Translations under genes and position numbers: made by a program
Notes under the pieces: generated by a model
The model's input: only the letters and a program-made list of their open reading frames with translations
What the model was told of the DNA's origin: nothing
The model's database searches: none
Origin: an uncultured Prevotella sp.
Lineage (GTDB): Bacteria; Bacteroidota; Bacteroidia; Bacteroidales; Bacteroidaceae
Direction of reading: 5' to 3'
NCBI GenBank assembly: GCA_946186945.1
Contig: CAMHPC010000002.1
Coordinates: forward strand, 1-56,637
DNA: 56,637 nucleotides
Shown here: piece by piece, positions 26,545 to 34,109 of the stretch
Position numbering within the stretch: the stretch's first letter is position 1
How the letters are laid out: every line of letters begins with the position of its first letter

Positions 26545-27831
26545 TCAGGATTGAAGTTTTTCCAGTCTCACATCCATAGCCCTGGCATGGGCTTCGAGTT
26601 GTTCTGCCCTTGCCATGACAGCCACTGCCGGTCCTATATTGCCCACACCCAGTTCACTAAGGTGCTGGAAGGTGATTTTCTTGCAGAAACTGTCCAGGTT
26701 GACCCCGCTGTATGCCTTTGCCCATCCATGTGTGGGCAGCGTGTGGTTGGTGCCGCTGGCATAGTCGCCTGCGCTTTCGCAAGCCCAGTGTCCGATGAAC
26801 ACGCTGCCTGCATTCACCACCTTGTCCGCCAGGATATCGGCATCATCGGTAGCGATTATAAGGTGTTCGGGAGCGTAAGTATTGCTCAGTTCGATAGCCT
26901 CATCGAGGGAATTAATCAGAATGCACACACTGTTTTCCAGTGCTCTTAGTGCTATATCCTTTCTTGGCAACTCCATCACCTGTCTGTCCACCTCCTTCAC
27001 CACTTTATCCAGCACCTCCTCCGAGTTGGTGATAAGCATCACCTGCGAGTCGGGTCCGTGTTCAGCCTGCGATAGCAGGTCGGCAGCCACGAAAGTCGGC
27101 TGACTGGTTTTGTCTGCCACTATGCACACCTCCGACGGTCCTGCCGGCATGTCTATAGCCGTCAGTTCCCCGTTCACCATCTGTTTTGCAGCCATCACAT
27201 ACTGGTTGCCTGGTCCGAAGATTTTATCCATCTTGGGCACCGTCTCCGTGCCATACGCCATAGCGCCAATAGCCTGCACGCCCCCAGCCTTGACTATCGT
27301 ATCCACCCCAGCCACGTATGCGGCAGCTATGATAGCGTCGTTCACCTTTCCCTCAGCATTTGGAGGAGTACATATCACGATATTCTTGCATCCTGCTATC
27401 TTGGCAGGTGTAGCAAGCATGAGCACCGTGCTCAGCAGTGGTGCTGTGCCCCCTGGCACATACAGTCCGACATTGGTGATGGGCACACTCTTCTGCCAGC
27501 AGTCCACCCCCTCGGCAGTAGACACATGCAGGGTATTGAAGCGCTGAGCCTCGTGAAAGCGTCTGATATTATCGTGAGCCAGTATCAGAGCGTCCATCAG
27601 GGCAGGGTCTACAGAGTGCAGAGCCTGAGTGCGTTCTTTTTCGCTGACCAGGAGAGACGAGAGTTCAGCATGGTCGAACATCTGTTCATACTTCATCACC
27701 GCCTTGTCACCATTCTCCTTTATATCATCCAGTATGCCAGCCACCTTATCAAACAGTTGCTTGTGGTTGAGTTGTGGTCTCACGCACAGTTTTCCCCACT
27801 GCTGTCTGTCGGGATATTTTACTATTTTCAT
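26545..27831 (-). CDS. hisD: Histidinol dehydrogenase
   Basis: Oxidises histidinol to histidine in two NAD-dependent steps. The ATG at 27831 gives 428 residues with the family's usual beginning ([12 protein letters not shown]); the frame is open upstream but that part overlaps hisG in another frame and is not coding. Marks: [20 protein letters not shown], the signature [23 protein letters not shown] block (here [20 protein letters not shown] region), [13 protein letters not shown] with the catalytic Glu/His pair, and [14 protein letters not shown] with a zinc-site His. The gene lies 14 bp after hisG and 5 bp before hisC. Confidence 0.95.
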   Translation of the reverse strand: MKIVKYPDRQQWGKLCVRPQLNHKQLFDKVAGILDDIKENGDKAVMKYEQMFDHAELSSLLVSEKERTQALHSVDPALMDALILAHDNIRRFHEAQRFNTLHVSTAEGVDCWQKSVPITNVGLYVPGGTAPLLSTVLMLATPAKIAGCKNIVICTPPNAEGKVNDAIIAAAYVAGVDTIVKAGGVQAIGAMAYGTETVPKMDKIFGPGNQYVMAAKQMVNGELTAIDMPAGPSEVCIVADKTSQPTFVAADLLSQAEHGPDSQVMLITNSEEVLDKVVKEVDRQVMELPRKDIALRALENSVCILINSLDEAIELSNTYAPEHLIIATDDADILADKVVNAGSVFIGHWACESAGDYASGTNHTLPTHGWAKAYSGVNLDSFCKKITFQHLSELGVGNIGPAVAVMARAEQLEAHARAMDVRLEKLQS

Positions 27832-27845
27832 GATGTGACGAAAGT

Positions 27846-28697
27846 TTACAAAATCATTTTCTCTATAGGAGTGACCAGAATGCCCTGAGCGCCAAACTCC
27901 TTCAGTTTGCCAATGATCTCCCAGAAGCGTTTCTGGTTGAGCACAGTATGCACCGAGCACCATTCGTCATCTGCCAGTGGTATGATCGTGGGACTCTTCA
28001 GTCCGGGCAGCACCCCGATAATCTCTTTCAGTCTGTCTTTTGGCACGTTCATGCGCACATATTTCTTGTCCTCAGCCTCTTTCACCGCCTCTATTCTGAA
28101 AATCATCTCATTGAGTATTTCGCGTTTCTCTTCAGAGAGGTTCGGGTTGGCTATGAGCAGAGCCTCGCTCTGTATCACCGTCTCCACCTCAGAGAGGTTA
28201 TTGCTGACCAGAGTGCTGCCGCTGCTTACTATATCGAATATGCCGTCGCTCAGTCCTATACCCGGTGAGATCTCCACGCTACCAGTGATGACATGTATCT
28301 CGGCCTTTACGTTCTGCTTATCGAGCCACTGTTTCAGTATATTAGGATAAGAAGTGGCTATTTTCTTGCCTTGCAGCCACTGTGGTCCATCGTAATGATG
28401 TTCTTTTGGAATGGCTATTGAGAGTCGGCATTTGCTGAAGCCCAGTCTGTATGCCACGTCAACCTTTTCCCCTTTTTCCATCATTTCGTTTTCGCCCACT
28501 ATACCTATGTCTGCCACACCCGATGCCACGCTCTGTGGTATATCGTCATCGCGCAGGTACAGCACCTCCACGGGGAAGTTGGGCGACTGCACCAGCAGAG
28601 TGCGTTTTGAGGGGTTGATTTTAATGTCTGCCTCACTGAGCAGGTGCATGGTGTCTTCGTAGAGACGCCCTTTTGATTGAACTGCAATTCTTATCAT
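27846..28697 (-). CDS. hisG: ATP phosphoribosyltransferase, long form
   Basis: First step of histidine synthesis: ATP plus PRPP to phosphoribosyl-ATP. The ATG at 28697 gives 283 residues, matching the long form that carries its own regulatory ACT-like domain and needs no HisZ. Marks: AVQSKGRLYEDTMHLL at the start, SGVADIGIVGENEM near residue 58, the PRPP loop IFDIVSSGSTLVSNNL near 170, and the C-terminal domain from about 215 (LPGLKSPTIIPL, FGAQGILVTPIEKMI). Feedback inhibition by histidine would act there. The promoter at 28733-28763 fits this start and leaves a leader of about 30 nt, too short for a his attenuator. Confidence 0.95.
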   Translation of the reverse strand: MIRIAVQSKGRLYEDTMHLLSEADIKINPSKRTLLVQSPNFPVEVLYLRDDDIPQSVASGVADIGIVGENEMMEKGEKVDVAYRLGFSKCRLSIAIPKEHHYDGPQWLQGKKIATSYPNILKQWLDKQNVKAEIHVITGSVEISPGIGLSDGIFDIVSSGSTLVSNNLSEVETVIQSEALLIANPNLSEEKREILNEMIFRIEAVKEAEDKKYVRMNVPKDRLKEIIGVLPGLKSPTIIPLADDEWCSVHTVLNQKRFWEIIGKLKEFGAQGILVTPIEKMIL

Positions 28698-28732
28698 TCC
28701 TGTTTTTACCTTAAATATTCTAAACCAAGTTG

Positions 28733-28763
28733 CAAAGGTAAGAATTATAATGAAGATACGCAA
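28733..28763 (-). promoter_or_regulatory. Promoter of hisGDC
   Basis: On the minus strand, TTG (28763-28761), 20 bp, then TACCTTTG (28740-28733). Both match Bacteroidetes promoter elements, 36 bp from the hisG ATG. Confidence 0.65.
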
Positions 28764-29064
28764 GTAAAACGGCAACAATCAGAACAATATTATGGTGAAT
28801 ATTTAATTCTTTCTGCCCCATCACCCTGTGAAGTTCTGCGGTCAGGTCGTAAATCACAGGAACTGGAACTTAGACCTGAAACCTATTCAGAGCATGCATT
28901 ACATTTATAAATTGCTGAATGAAGGTAAAAACGTGGCAAATGGAGCGAATAGAAACAGGACATATTCTCTGCCATGACATTACACACATTGCAGCGAGTC
29001 TACAGAAGAATAAGATTTGCTACACTTTCGTTCATCTTACGTCACTTTTAACGGCATAATCTCA
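28764..29064. other. Gene-free region between hisG and the DUF3791 cassette
   Basis: About 300 bp with no gene I can support. Two short frames exist on the plus strand (to 28910 and about 28937-29058, 39 codons beginning MERIETGHILC), with no recognisable family and no good ribosome binding site. The right half may be the decayed edge of the neighbouring mobile-looking cassette, but the sequence does not prove this. Confidence 0.4.
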
Positions 29065-29093
29065 TTGTAATTCAAAATAAATTAGTAAATTTG
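29065..29093 (+). promoter_or_regulatory. Promoter of the DUF3791/DUF3990 cassette
   Basis: TTG (29065-29067), 18 bp, then TAAATTTG (29086-29093), which fits TAnnTTTG; 22 bp upstream of the first ATG. Confidence 0.6.
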
Positions 29094-29115
29094 TCACGGA
29101 AATACATCATTTGTC

Positions 29116-29340
29116 ATGCCACAAGAGATTCAAAACAAAGCAGAATACATCGTCATCTTCATCAGCGAGTTCGCTCGCCACTTTGGTCTGTCTGCGGCGC
29201 AAGCTTACCGCTATCTGAACCGCTATAAGGCCATCAAATTTCTCGATGAGCATTATAATGTTGCCCACACACAGAGTTTTGAAGATATGGTGCAGAATAT
29301 GGCGGTGTACTGCCAGCGTCATGGAGGGGCACTTGTATGA
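29116..29340 (+). CDS. DUF3791 domain protein, first copy
   Basis: 74 residues (MPQEIQNKAEYIVIFISEFA...). The pattern 'yivfiseFA..fgLs..qAyrYL.rYkai.FL.ehYnv.HTqsfed.v' fits DUF3791, a small helical family. It has no assigned function; in Bacteroidetes it is repeatedly found just before DUF3990 genes, and the ATGA overlap (29337-29340) with the next gene means tight co-expression. A role as partner or antitoxin of the DUF3990 protein is a guess from that layout. Confidence 0.75.
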   Translation: MPQEIQNKAEYIVIFISEFARHFGLSAAQAYRYLNRYKAIKFLDEHYNVAHTQSFEDMVQNMAVYCQRHGGALV

Positions 29341-29814
29341 AACTCTACCATGGGACAAATACAGATTTCTCGACAATTGATTTAAAACAATCACAGCGAG
29401 GAAAGGACTTTGGTTGTGGATTTTATCTGTCAGAATCAGAGGCGCAAGCAGAGGAGATGGCCAAGTTCAAGGTACAATTGTTCGGTGGGCAGTCTATCGT
29501 TCAAAGTTATGAATTCGACGATGCCCACCTGAGTGATGGGACATTGCTTTTTTTTGCGTTTCGATGGTTAAACCCAAGATTGGGCCACGTTCATCCTTGC
29601 TAACCGCCAGAACAAGAACGCAGTCAACATTCACGACTACGATGTAGTCTATGGCCCGATAGCAAATGACAAGGTTGGAGCACAAATCCGTAATGTCATT
29701 GAGCAGAACATCAATATGGATACCTTTCTTGAACGTCTGAAATACATGAAGGGCATCACTTTTCAGTATTTCTTCGGAAGCGAGAAAGCCATACAAATGT
29801 TGAGGCGCCTATGA
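29337..29814 (+). pseudogene. DUF3990 domain protein (ADP-ribosyltransferase-like), frame broken
   Basis: The frame starts MKLYHGTNTDFSTIDL and contains KDFGCGFYLSESEAQAEEMA, the DUF3990 pattern: the YHGT and GFYL motifs resemble the H-Y-E core of ADP-ribosyltransferase folds. It stops early at 29600-29602 after 88 residues. The rest of the domain continues one frame over from about 29578 (TQDWATFILANRQNKN, DYDVVYGPIANDKVG, FLERLKYMKGITFQYFFGSE) to the stop at 29812-29814. An extra T in the run of eight at 29548-29555 would explain the shift, but a TAA (29569-29571) remains in that reading; an extra A at 29570-29572 would repair both. Either it is a decayed gene or there is a sequence error at a homopolymer. 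Confidence 0.75.
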
Positions 29815-30026
29815 ATACAATCGAGTATATTAACGAATGCACGGTACGAGATCTCGTACTTATGCTGATGGAAGAGCGTGGACTGTCGCTTCGCGAAGCG
29901 CTTGACACGGTATATAACTCTGAGACTTACGCCAAATTGACTGATCCTACAACAGGACTCTATTTCCAGAGCCCAGTGTACATTTACTGCTATCTAGACA
30001 GAGAACTAACTACAGGAAAGATGTAG
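29811..30026 (+). CDS. DUF3791-like small protein, second copy
   Basis: 71 residues, overlapping the broken DUF3990 gene by ATGA. The layout MLMEERGLSLREALDTVYNS and ETYAKLTDPTTGLYFQSPVY followed by a short Tyr-rich tail fits the small DUF3791-type proteins that flank DUF3990 on its other side. It is intact. Function unknown. The three genes form a single transcription unit read from the promoter at 29065-29093. No terminator is evident in the 42 bp before the convergent exporter gene. Confidence 0.65.
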   Translation: MNTIEYINECTVRDLVLMLMEERGLSLREALDTVYNSETYAKLTDPTTGLYFQSPVYIYCYLDRELTTGKM

Positions 30027-30068
30027 GGCGATATGGGCTACAATCATGCATGATTAGCCTGTGAGCCG

Positions 30069-31364
30069 TCAGCTGATCAGGCGGCGGAAGAAGATGTTGG
30101 GTATCGCCACGCCGATGGAGATGAAGAGGATGATGAGTGATGCCTGTATGGCGTTCATCATGGCGAAGGTGACCTCGCCCACCACTCCGTGCATATTGAT
30201 GAAGCCGAAGAGGGCACGATACATCAGCACGCCGGGAATCATGGGTATGACACTGGGAATGGACAGACACTGGTGAGGTGTGTGCAGACGTCGCACGGCG
30301 AGGCACCACACTATACTGATGAATACCGAACCGATGAAGGTGCCAGCCACCGGGCCCATATCGAGTCCGAAATTGCCGCTGGAGGGTCCGAGGTAGATGA
30401 CATTGCGGGTGCACACGGCGATGACGCCACCGATGGCTACCGCCCACAACAGGCGTCGCGGAGTATTGAATATCATAGAGAAGCCCATGGCAGAGATGGC
30501 AGCCGCAATCACATACGTAGAGTAATGGTGGTGGGGCGTCATGGGCAGATCGCGTATGAAATCGTCGATGCCACAAACCTGTATGGCGAAGGCTATGCCG
30601 AAAGCCATGGCTGTGAGTATCATCAGTGTCTTGAGGGCTCGCATCCACCCCACATGCAGATAGCCCACAAGCATATCGCTCACGAAATTGATGAGGGGCA
30701 CGCCGGGCACGATAAAGAGGGCACATGCGAGCATGGGATGCCAGGGAGTGTCAGAATCGAGGATGGTGCCTTGGCATGCCTCTGACACCAGTCCGAAGCA
30801 CCATGCCATGATGGTGCATACGAAAGCCACCACACCGATAGTGACATATTCGTTGCTACCCCGTGCATTGAGCAGCAGTCGCAGTCTCAGTCCGATGGTG
30901 GCTGCTATGGCGGCATAGATAAATGCCACCCAGTCGCATCCGAACTGCACGCAGAACCCACCGCAAGCCAGGCCGCCGCCCAGAGCCGTAAGCCACGGAC
31001 CATAGTATCGTTTGCTCTCGCTTATAGTCAGCAGTTTCTTTTCATATTCCTCGAGGGAGTAGTTTTTCTCTGAAGCCTCGCATGAGAGTCGACTCACCTC
31101 ACGAAGGACGTTGAAGTTGATGGCTTCGCGCTCTATGCGTTGGAACTTGGTGTATGAGTGTTCTGCATTGCTAATATTCACCATCAGCATTTTGTTGGTG
31201 ATATGCAGGTGCATCTCATCTTCGGGCAGTCTCATCCATTTTGCCACGCGTTTCATCGTACGCAATGTTCTGCTGGTATCAGCAGCATTCTCCATCAGCA
31301 CCTTTCCCGTACGCAAAAGCACATCCAACTGTCTATGTAAAAGGTCACTCCCGTTACTATTCAT
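30069..31364 (-). CDS. Threonine/serine exporter family protein (ThrE-like, fused two-domain form)
   Basis: The start at 31364 follows AAGGAT and suits the TATCTTTG box at 31399-31392; an ATG at 31376 is a possible alternative and would give a 10-nt leader. About 431 residues. An N-terminal cytoplasmic part (about 1-110) is followed by ten predicted membrane helices in two groups: the ThrE part (GPWLTALGGGLACGGFCVQF, then IVPGVPLINFVSDMLVGYLH with the conserved PG.P motif) and the ThrE_2 part (from about 290, with SVIPMIPGVLMYRALFGFIN). In many Bacteroidetes these halves are two separate genes. Relatives export threonine and serine by proton exchange, but the substrate here is not known. Confidence 0.85.
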   Translation of the reverse strand: MNSNGSDLLHRQLDVLLRTGKVLMENAADTSRTLRTMKRVAKWMRLPEDEMHLHITNKMLMVNISNAEHSYTKFQRIEREAINFNVLREVSRLSCEASEKNYSLEEYEKKLLTISESKRYYGPWLTALGGGLACGGFCVQFGCDWVAFIYAAIAATIGLRLRLLLNARGSNEYVTIGVVAFVCTIMAWCFGLVSEACQGTILDSDTPWHPMLACALFIVPGVPLINFVSDMLVGYLHVGWMRALKTLMILTAMAFGIAFAIQVCGIDDFIRDLPMTPHHHYSTYVIAAAISAMGFSMIFNTPRRLLWAVAIGGVIAVCTRNVIYLGPSSGNFGLDMGPVAGTFIGSVFISIVWCLAVRRLHTPHQCLSIPSVIPMIPGVLMYRALFGFINMHGVVGEVTFAMMNAIQASLIILFISIGVAIPNIFFRRLIS

Positions 31365-31391
31365 ATTATCCTTCATCTTTTTTTGTAAGTG

Positions 31392-31399
31392 CAAAGATA
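31392..31399 (-). promoter_or_regulatory. -7 box for the ThrE-like exporter gene
   Basis: TATCTTTG on the minus strand, full match to TAnnTTTG, 28 bp upstream of the chosen ATG. Confidence 0.55.
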
Positions 31400-31471
31400 G
31401 AAAAAATATTTTGACGATACTATTTTTTGCTAATAAATCCAAAAACGGATGGTGTTTTTCGGATAATGTAT

Positions 31472-31479
31472 TACATTTG
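31472..31479 (+). promoter_or_regulatory. -7 box for the MATE-MltF-TonB receptor operon
   Basis: TACATTTG, full match to TAnnTTTG, 40 bp upstream of the MATE ATG. Divergent from the exporter promoter 73 bp away. Confidence 0.55.
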
Positions 31480-31519
31480 CACGAATGTAACAACAGTATA
31501 GAATGAGGACACCATTATT

Positions 31520-32863
31520 ATGAATGCAGCGGAGAAGAAACAGTTTAACAGCACTTATTGGCGTTTTTTGTGGTCATCCATTCTGATAGCCTTGTCGGGA
31601 TGCCTGGGCAATGTGGTAGATGCCATAATCGTGGGTAACCTGATAAACGAGGACTCGGTGAGTGCCATAAACATGAGCAAGCCCATGGTGCAGTTCATGT
31701 TCACCTTCAGCATGCTTTTATCCACAGGTGCGGGAATGTTGGTGGGCAAGCAACTCGGCAAGCAGGATTATCCCCGTGCCGCCTATGTATACACCCTGTC
31801 CATCCTGCTATGTCTGTGCTTTGGAGCAATGATGAGCCTTTGTGGGCTTTTCATCCCCGATGTGATGACAGGTATATTGTGTGACGCCTCTCACCAGTAT
31901 CTCTACGAGCCCACATTCGACTATCTTCGCATCATGCTGCTTGGTGCTCCTGCCTTTATGATGATGTGGGCGCTGAGCACCATGGCAGGCGTAGACGGCA
32001 GTCCGCGGTTGGTGTCGATAGCCATTTTGATAGACAACGCCGTGAACTTGACTTGCGACATCATCTTCATCCGATGGTTTGGTATGGGCATATCCGGTTC
32101 ATCGCTTGCCACCGTAGTTGGTCACTTGGTGGGCATAGCCATCATGTGCCTGCACTTCCGCTACAAGGACAACCACCTGCACCACACCCTCAGGGTGGCA
32201 GGCTCATCGATATGGAGCACCACCAAGTCCATTATCTCAGAGGGAGCCCCGTTGGCCATAGCCTCTATCTGCCTCACACTGCTCATGTTCAGCAGCAACA
32301 GTATCATGCTGTCATCGCTGGGCAGAGTGGGAATCTTCGCCTTTGCCCTGTGCATGAACCTGCTACAGGTATACAATCTGTTCCTAGCGGGTGTGTGCCG
32401 CACCATACAGTCGCTGGGTTCGATACAAGTGGGCAAGCGCGACCACGAGGCATTCACCATGGTGCTGAGGAAGTCGTTCCGTTTCATCACCGCAGCCATG
32501 ATTATCACCTGCGCATTCATCTGGATAGACCCCGAGAGTATCTGCGAACTCTTTGGTGCCGAAGATGACGACCTCATAAGCGAGGGCAGCAAAGCCCTGC
32601 GCATATATGCCCCGAGCATCATCCCCTTCTGCTATATCTACATGCTGATGGTGGTTTACAAACTGTACAGCCACCACCGTATGGCACTGTTTCTCTCCTT
32701 CGCCCTTTCGATCACAGTCATCCCCGTGTTATGGGTGATATCCAAGTTTGCCCCCGACATGCTGTGGTACAGTTTCGTGATAGCCTACTGCATCGAGGCC
32801 CTGATTATCTACATCTTCCACCGCATGGGCGGCACTAAGTTTGAGTTTGACACTGAGAAATAG
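31520..32863 (+). CDS. MATE family efflux transporter
   Basis: 447 residues with about 12 membrane helices in two homologous halves. MATE marks: SSILIALSGCLGNVVDAIIV with the asparagine-rich first helix, STGAGMLVGKQLGKQDY at the end of helix 2, STMAGVDGSPRLVSIAILI and, in the second half, ICLTLLMFSSNSIMLSSLG and GVCRTIQSLGSIQVGKRDHE. The family exports cationic drugs or metabolites by sodium or proton exchange. The subgroup is not clear, and substrate cannot be read from the sequence. The next gene starts 3 bp after the stop, so the transporter is the first gene of a three-gene envelope operon. Confidence 0.9.
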   Translation: MNAAEKKQFNSTYWRFLWSSILIALSGCLGNVVDAIIVGNLINEDSVSAINMSKPMVQFMFTFSMLLSTGAGMLVGKQLGKQDYPRAAYVYTLSILLCLCFGAMMSLCGLFIPDVMTGILCDASHQYLYEPTFDYLRIMLLGAPAFMMMWALSTMAGVDGSPRLVSIAILIDNAVNLTCDIIFIRWFGMGISGSSLATVVGHLVGIAIMCLHFRYKDNHLHHTLRVAGSSIWSTTKSIISEGAPLAIASICLTLLMFSSNSIMLSSLGRVGIFAFALCMNLLQVYNLFLAGVCRTIQSLGSIQVGKRDHEAFTMVLRKSFRFITAAMIITCAFIWIDPESICELFGAEDDDLISEGSKALRIYAPSIIPFCYIYMLMVVYKLYSHHRMALFLSFALSITVIPVLWVISKFAPDMLWYSFVIAYCIEALIIYIFHRMGGTKFEFDTEK

Positions 32864-32866
32864 GTA

Positions 32867-34096
32867 GTGAGAGCGATAATCAGCATATTCATCCTACTGT
32901 TCATCCTCTCGTGTGGTAAGCGTGAGGTTGGCGGCACCACCCCTTGGGGCACCAAGATAGGTGAAGAAGATACAGCCAAGGGCAGTGGCGACGTGTTTTC
33001 ACTGAGCGACATACAGGCCCAGGGCGAGATGATAATGCTGACCATGAGCGGTCCCGACTATTACTACGACTATCACGGCCGTGGTTTCGGCACCCAGTAT
33101 CTGTTGTGCGAACTGTTTGCCAGACGTATGGGAGTGACCCTGCGTGTGGAGGTGTGCGAGGACACCACACAGATGGTGACCCGTCTGAAGGACGGCGAGG
33201 CAGACATAATAGTATTCCCCCTGCCCACCGACATATCTGGTGCCGACTCGCTGACCTTTTGCGGAGCGCGCAATGACAGCACCCACACCTCCTGGGCCAT
33301 ACGCAAGGGTAACGAGAACCTGCGAGAGGCCTTGGACAAATGGTACCGCCCGGAATTGGTAGCACACGTCAAGAAGTTTGAAGACTGGATATTCTCCGAC
33401 CATGGTGTGCAGCGTACAGTCTATGCCCCCGTGATGAGCGAGGTGCGTGGTGAATTGTCAAGTTACGACCACCTGTTTCAACGTTTTGCTCCCGATGCCA
33501 ATGCCGACTGGCGTCTGTTGGCTGCTCTGAGTTATCAGGAGTCGTGCTTCGACCCCCATGCCCGCAGTTGGGCAGGTGCCTGCGGACTGATGCAGTTGAT
33601 GCCCAGCACTGCAGCGGGTCTGGGAGTGTCCTCATCGAGCATCTTCGACCCGACGACGAATGTAGCAGCCGGCGCCCGTCTGATACGTCAGTTGCAGAGT
33701 TCCTTCTCCGACGTGAGCGACCCCAATGAGCGTATGAATTTCGTGTTGGCAAGTTACAACGGCGGCATAGGTCACGTGCGCGATGCCATGGCACTGACCC
33801 AGAAATACGGTGGCAACAAGTACCGGTGGGCAGAGGTATCGCAGATGATACTGAGGCTGAGTGAACCCCGTTTCTATCAGGACCCAGTGGTGAAAAACGG
33901 TTACATGCGCGGCACGGAGACGTACAACTACGTTCTTCTGGTGCGTCAGCGCTATCAGCGCTATAGTGGCATTGCGTCGCCCTCTGCGGTCGGTTCTGCT
34001 AGGAGTTATGAGTATACTCAGCCTCAGCATGGTAGCATGAGTGCCACCCCCCAAAGAGCCACCCACCAGCACCGGTGGAAGCCAAAAGACTATTAA
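32867..34096 (+). CDS. MltF-like lipoprotein: solute-binding domain plus lytic transglycosylase
   Basis: A GTG start 3 bp after the MATE stop gives a lipoprotein signal (FILSCGKRE, lipid-carrying Cys16); no ATG lies near enough to keep it. 409 residues. Residues about 50-195 resemble a family 3 solute-binding domain (GRGFGTQYLLCELFARRMGV, LKDGEADIIVFPLP); residues about 210-380 form an SLT goose-type lysozyme domain with catalytic Glu225 in SYQES, GACGLMQLMPSTA and LASYNGGIGHV. MltF cuts glycan strands with anhydromuramic acid formation, and the binding domain senses muropeptides. The C-terminal tail is rich in Ser/Gln/His. It precedes the TonB-dependent receptor by 13 bp. Confidence 0.88.
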   Translation: MRAIISIFILLFILSCGKREVGGTTPWGTKIGEEDTAKGSGDVFSLSDIQAQGEMIMLTMSGPDYYYDYHGRGFGTQYLLCELFARRMGVTLRVEVCEDTTQMVTRLKDGEADIIVFPLPTDISGADSLTFCGARNDSTHTSWAIRKGNENLREALDKWYRPELVAHVKKFEDWIFSDHGVQRTVYAPVMSEVRGELSSYDHLFQRFAPDANADWRLLAALSYQESCFDPHARSWAGACGLMQLMPSTAAGLGVSSSSIFDPTTNVAAGARLIRQLQSSFSDVSDPNERMNFVLASYNGGIGHVRDAMALTQKYGGNKYRWAEVSQMILRLSEPRFYQDPVVKNGYMRGTETYNYVLLVRQRYQRYSGIASPSAVGSARSYEYTQPQHGSMSATPQRATHQHRWKPKDY

Positions 34097-34109
34097 CGAC
34101 AAACTAAAT

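Noticed and set aside
28698..28740. Histidine attenuator or T-box leader upstream of hisG
   Set aside because: The predicted leader is about 30 nt and has no His-codon run or T-box.
28677..28910. 77-residue plus-strand frame opposite the hisG start
   Set aside because: It overlaps the hisG start and promoter on the other strand, has no ribosome binding site and resembles no family.
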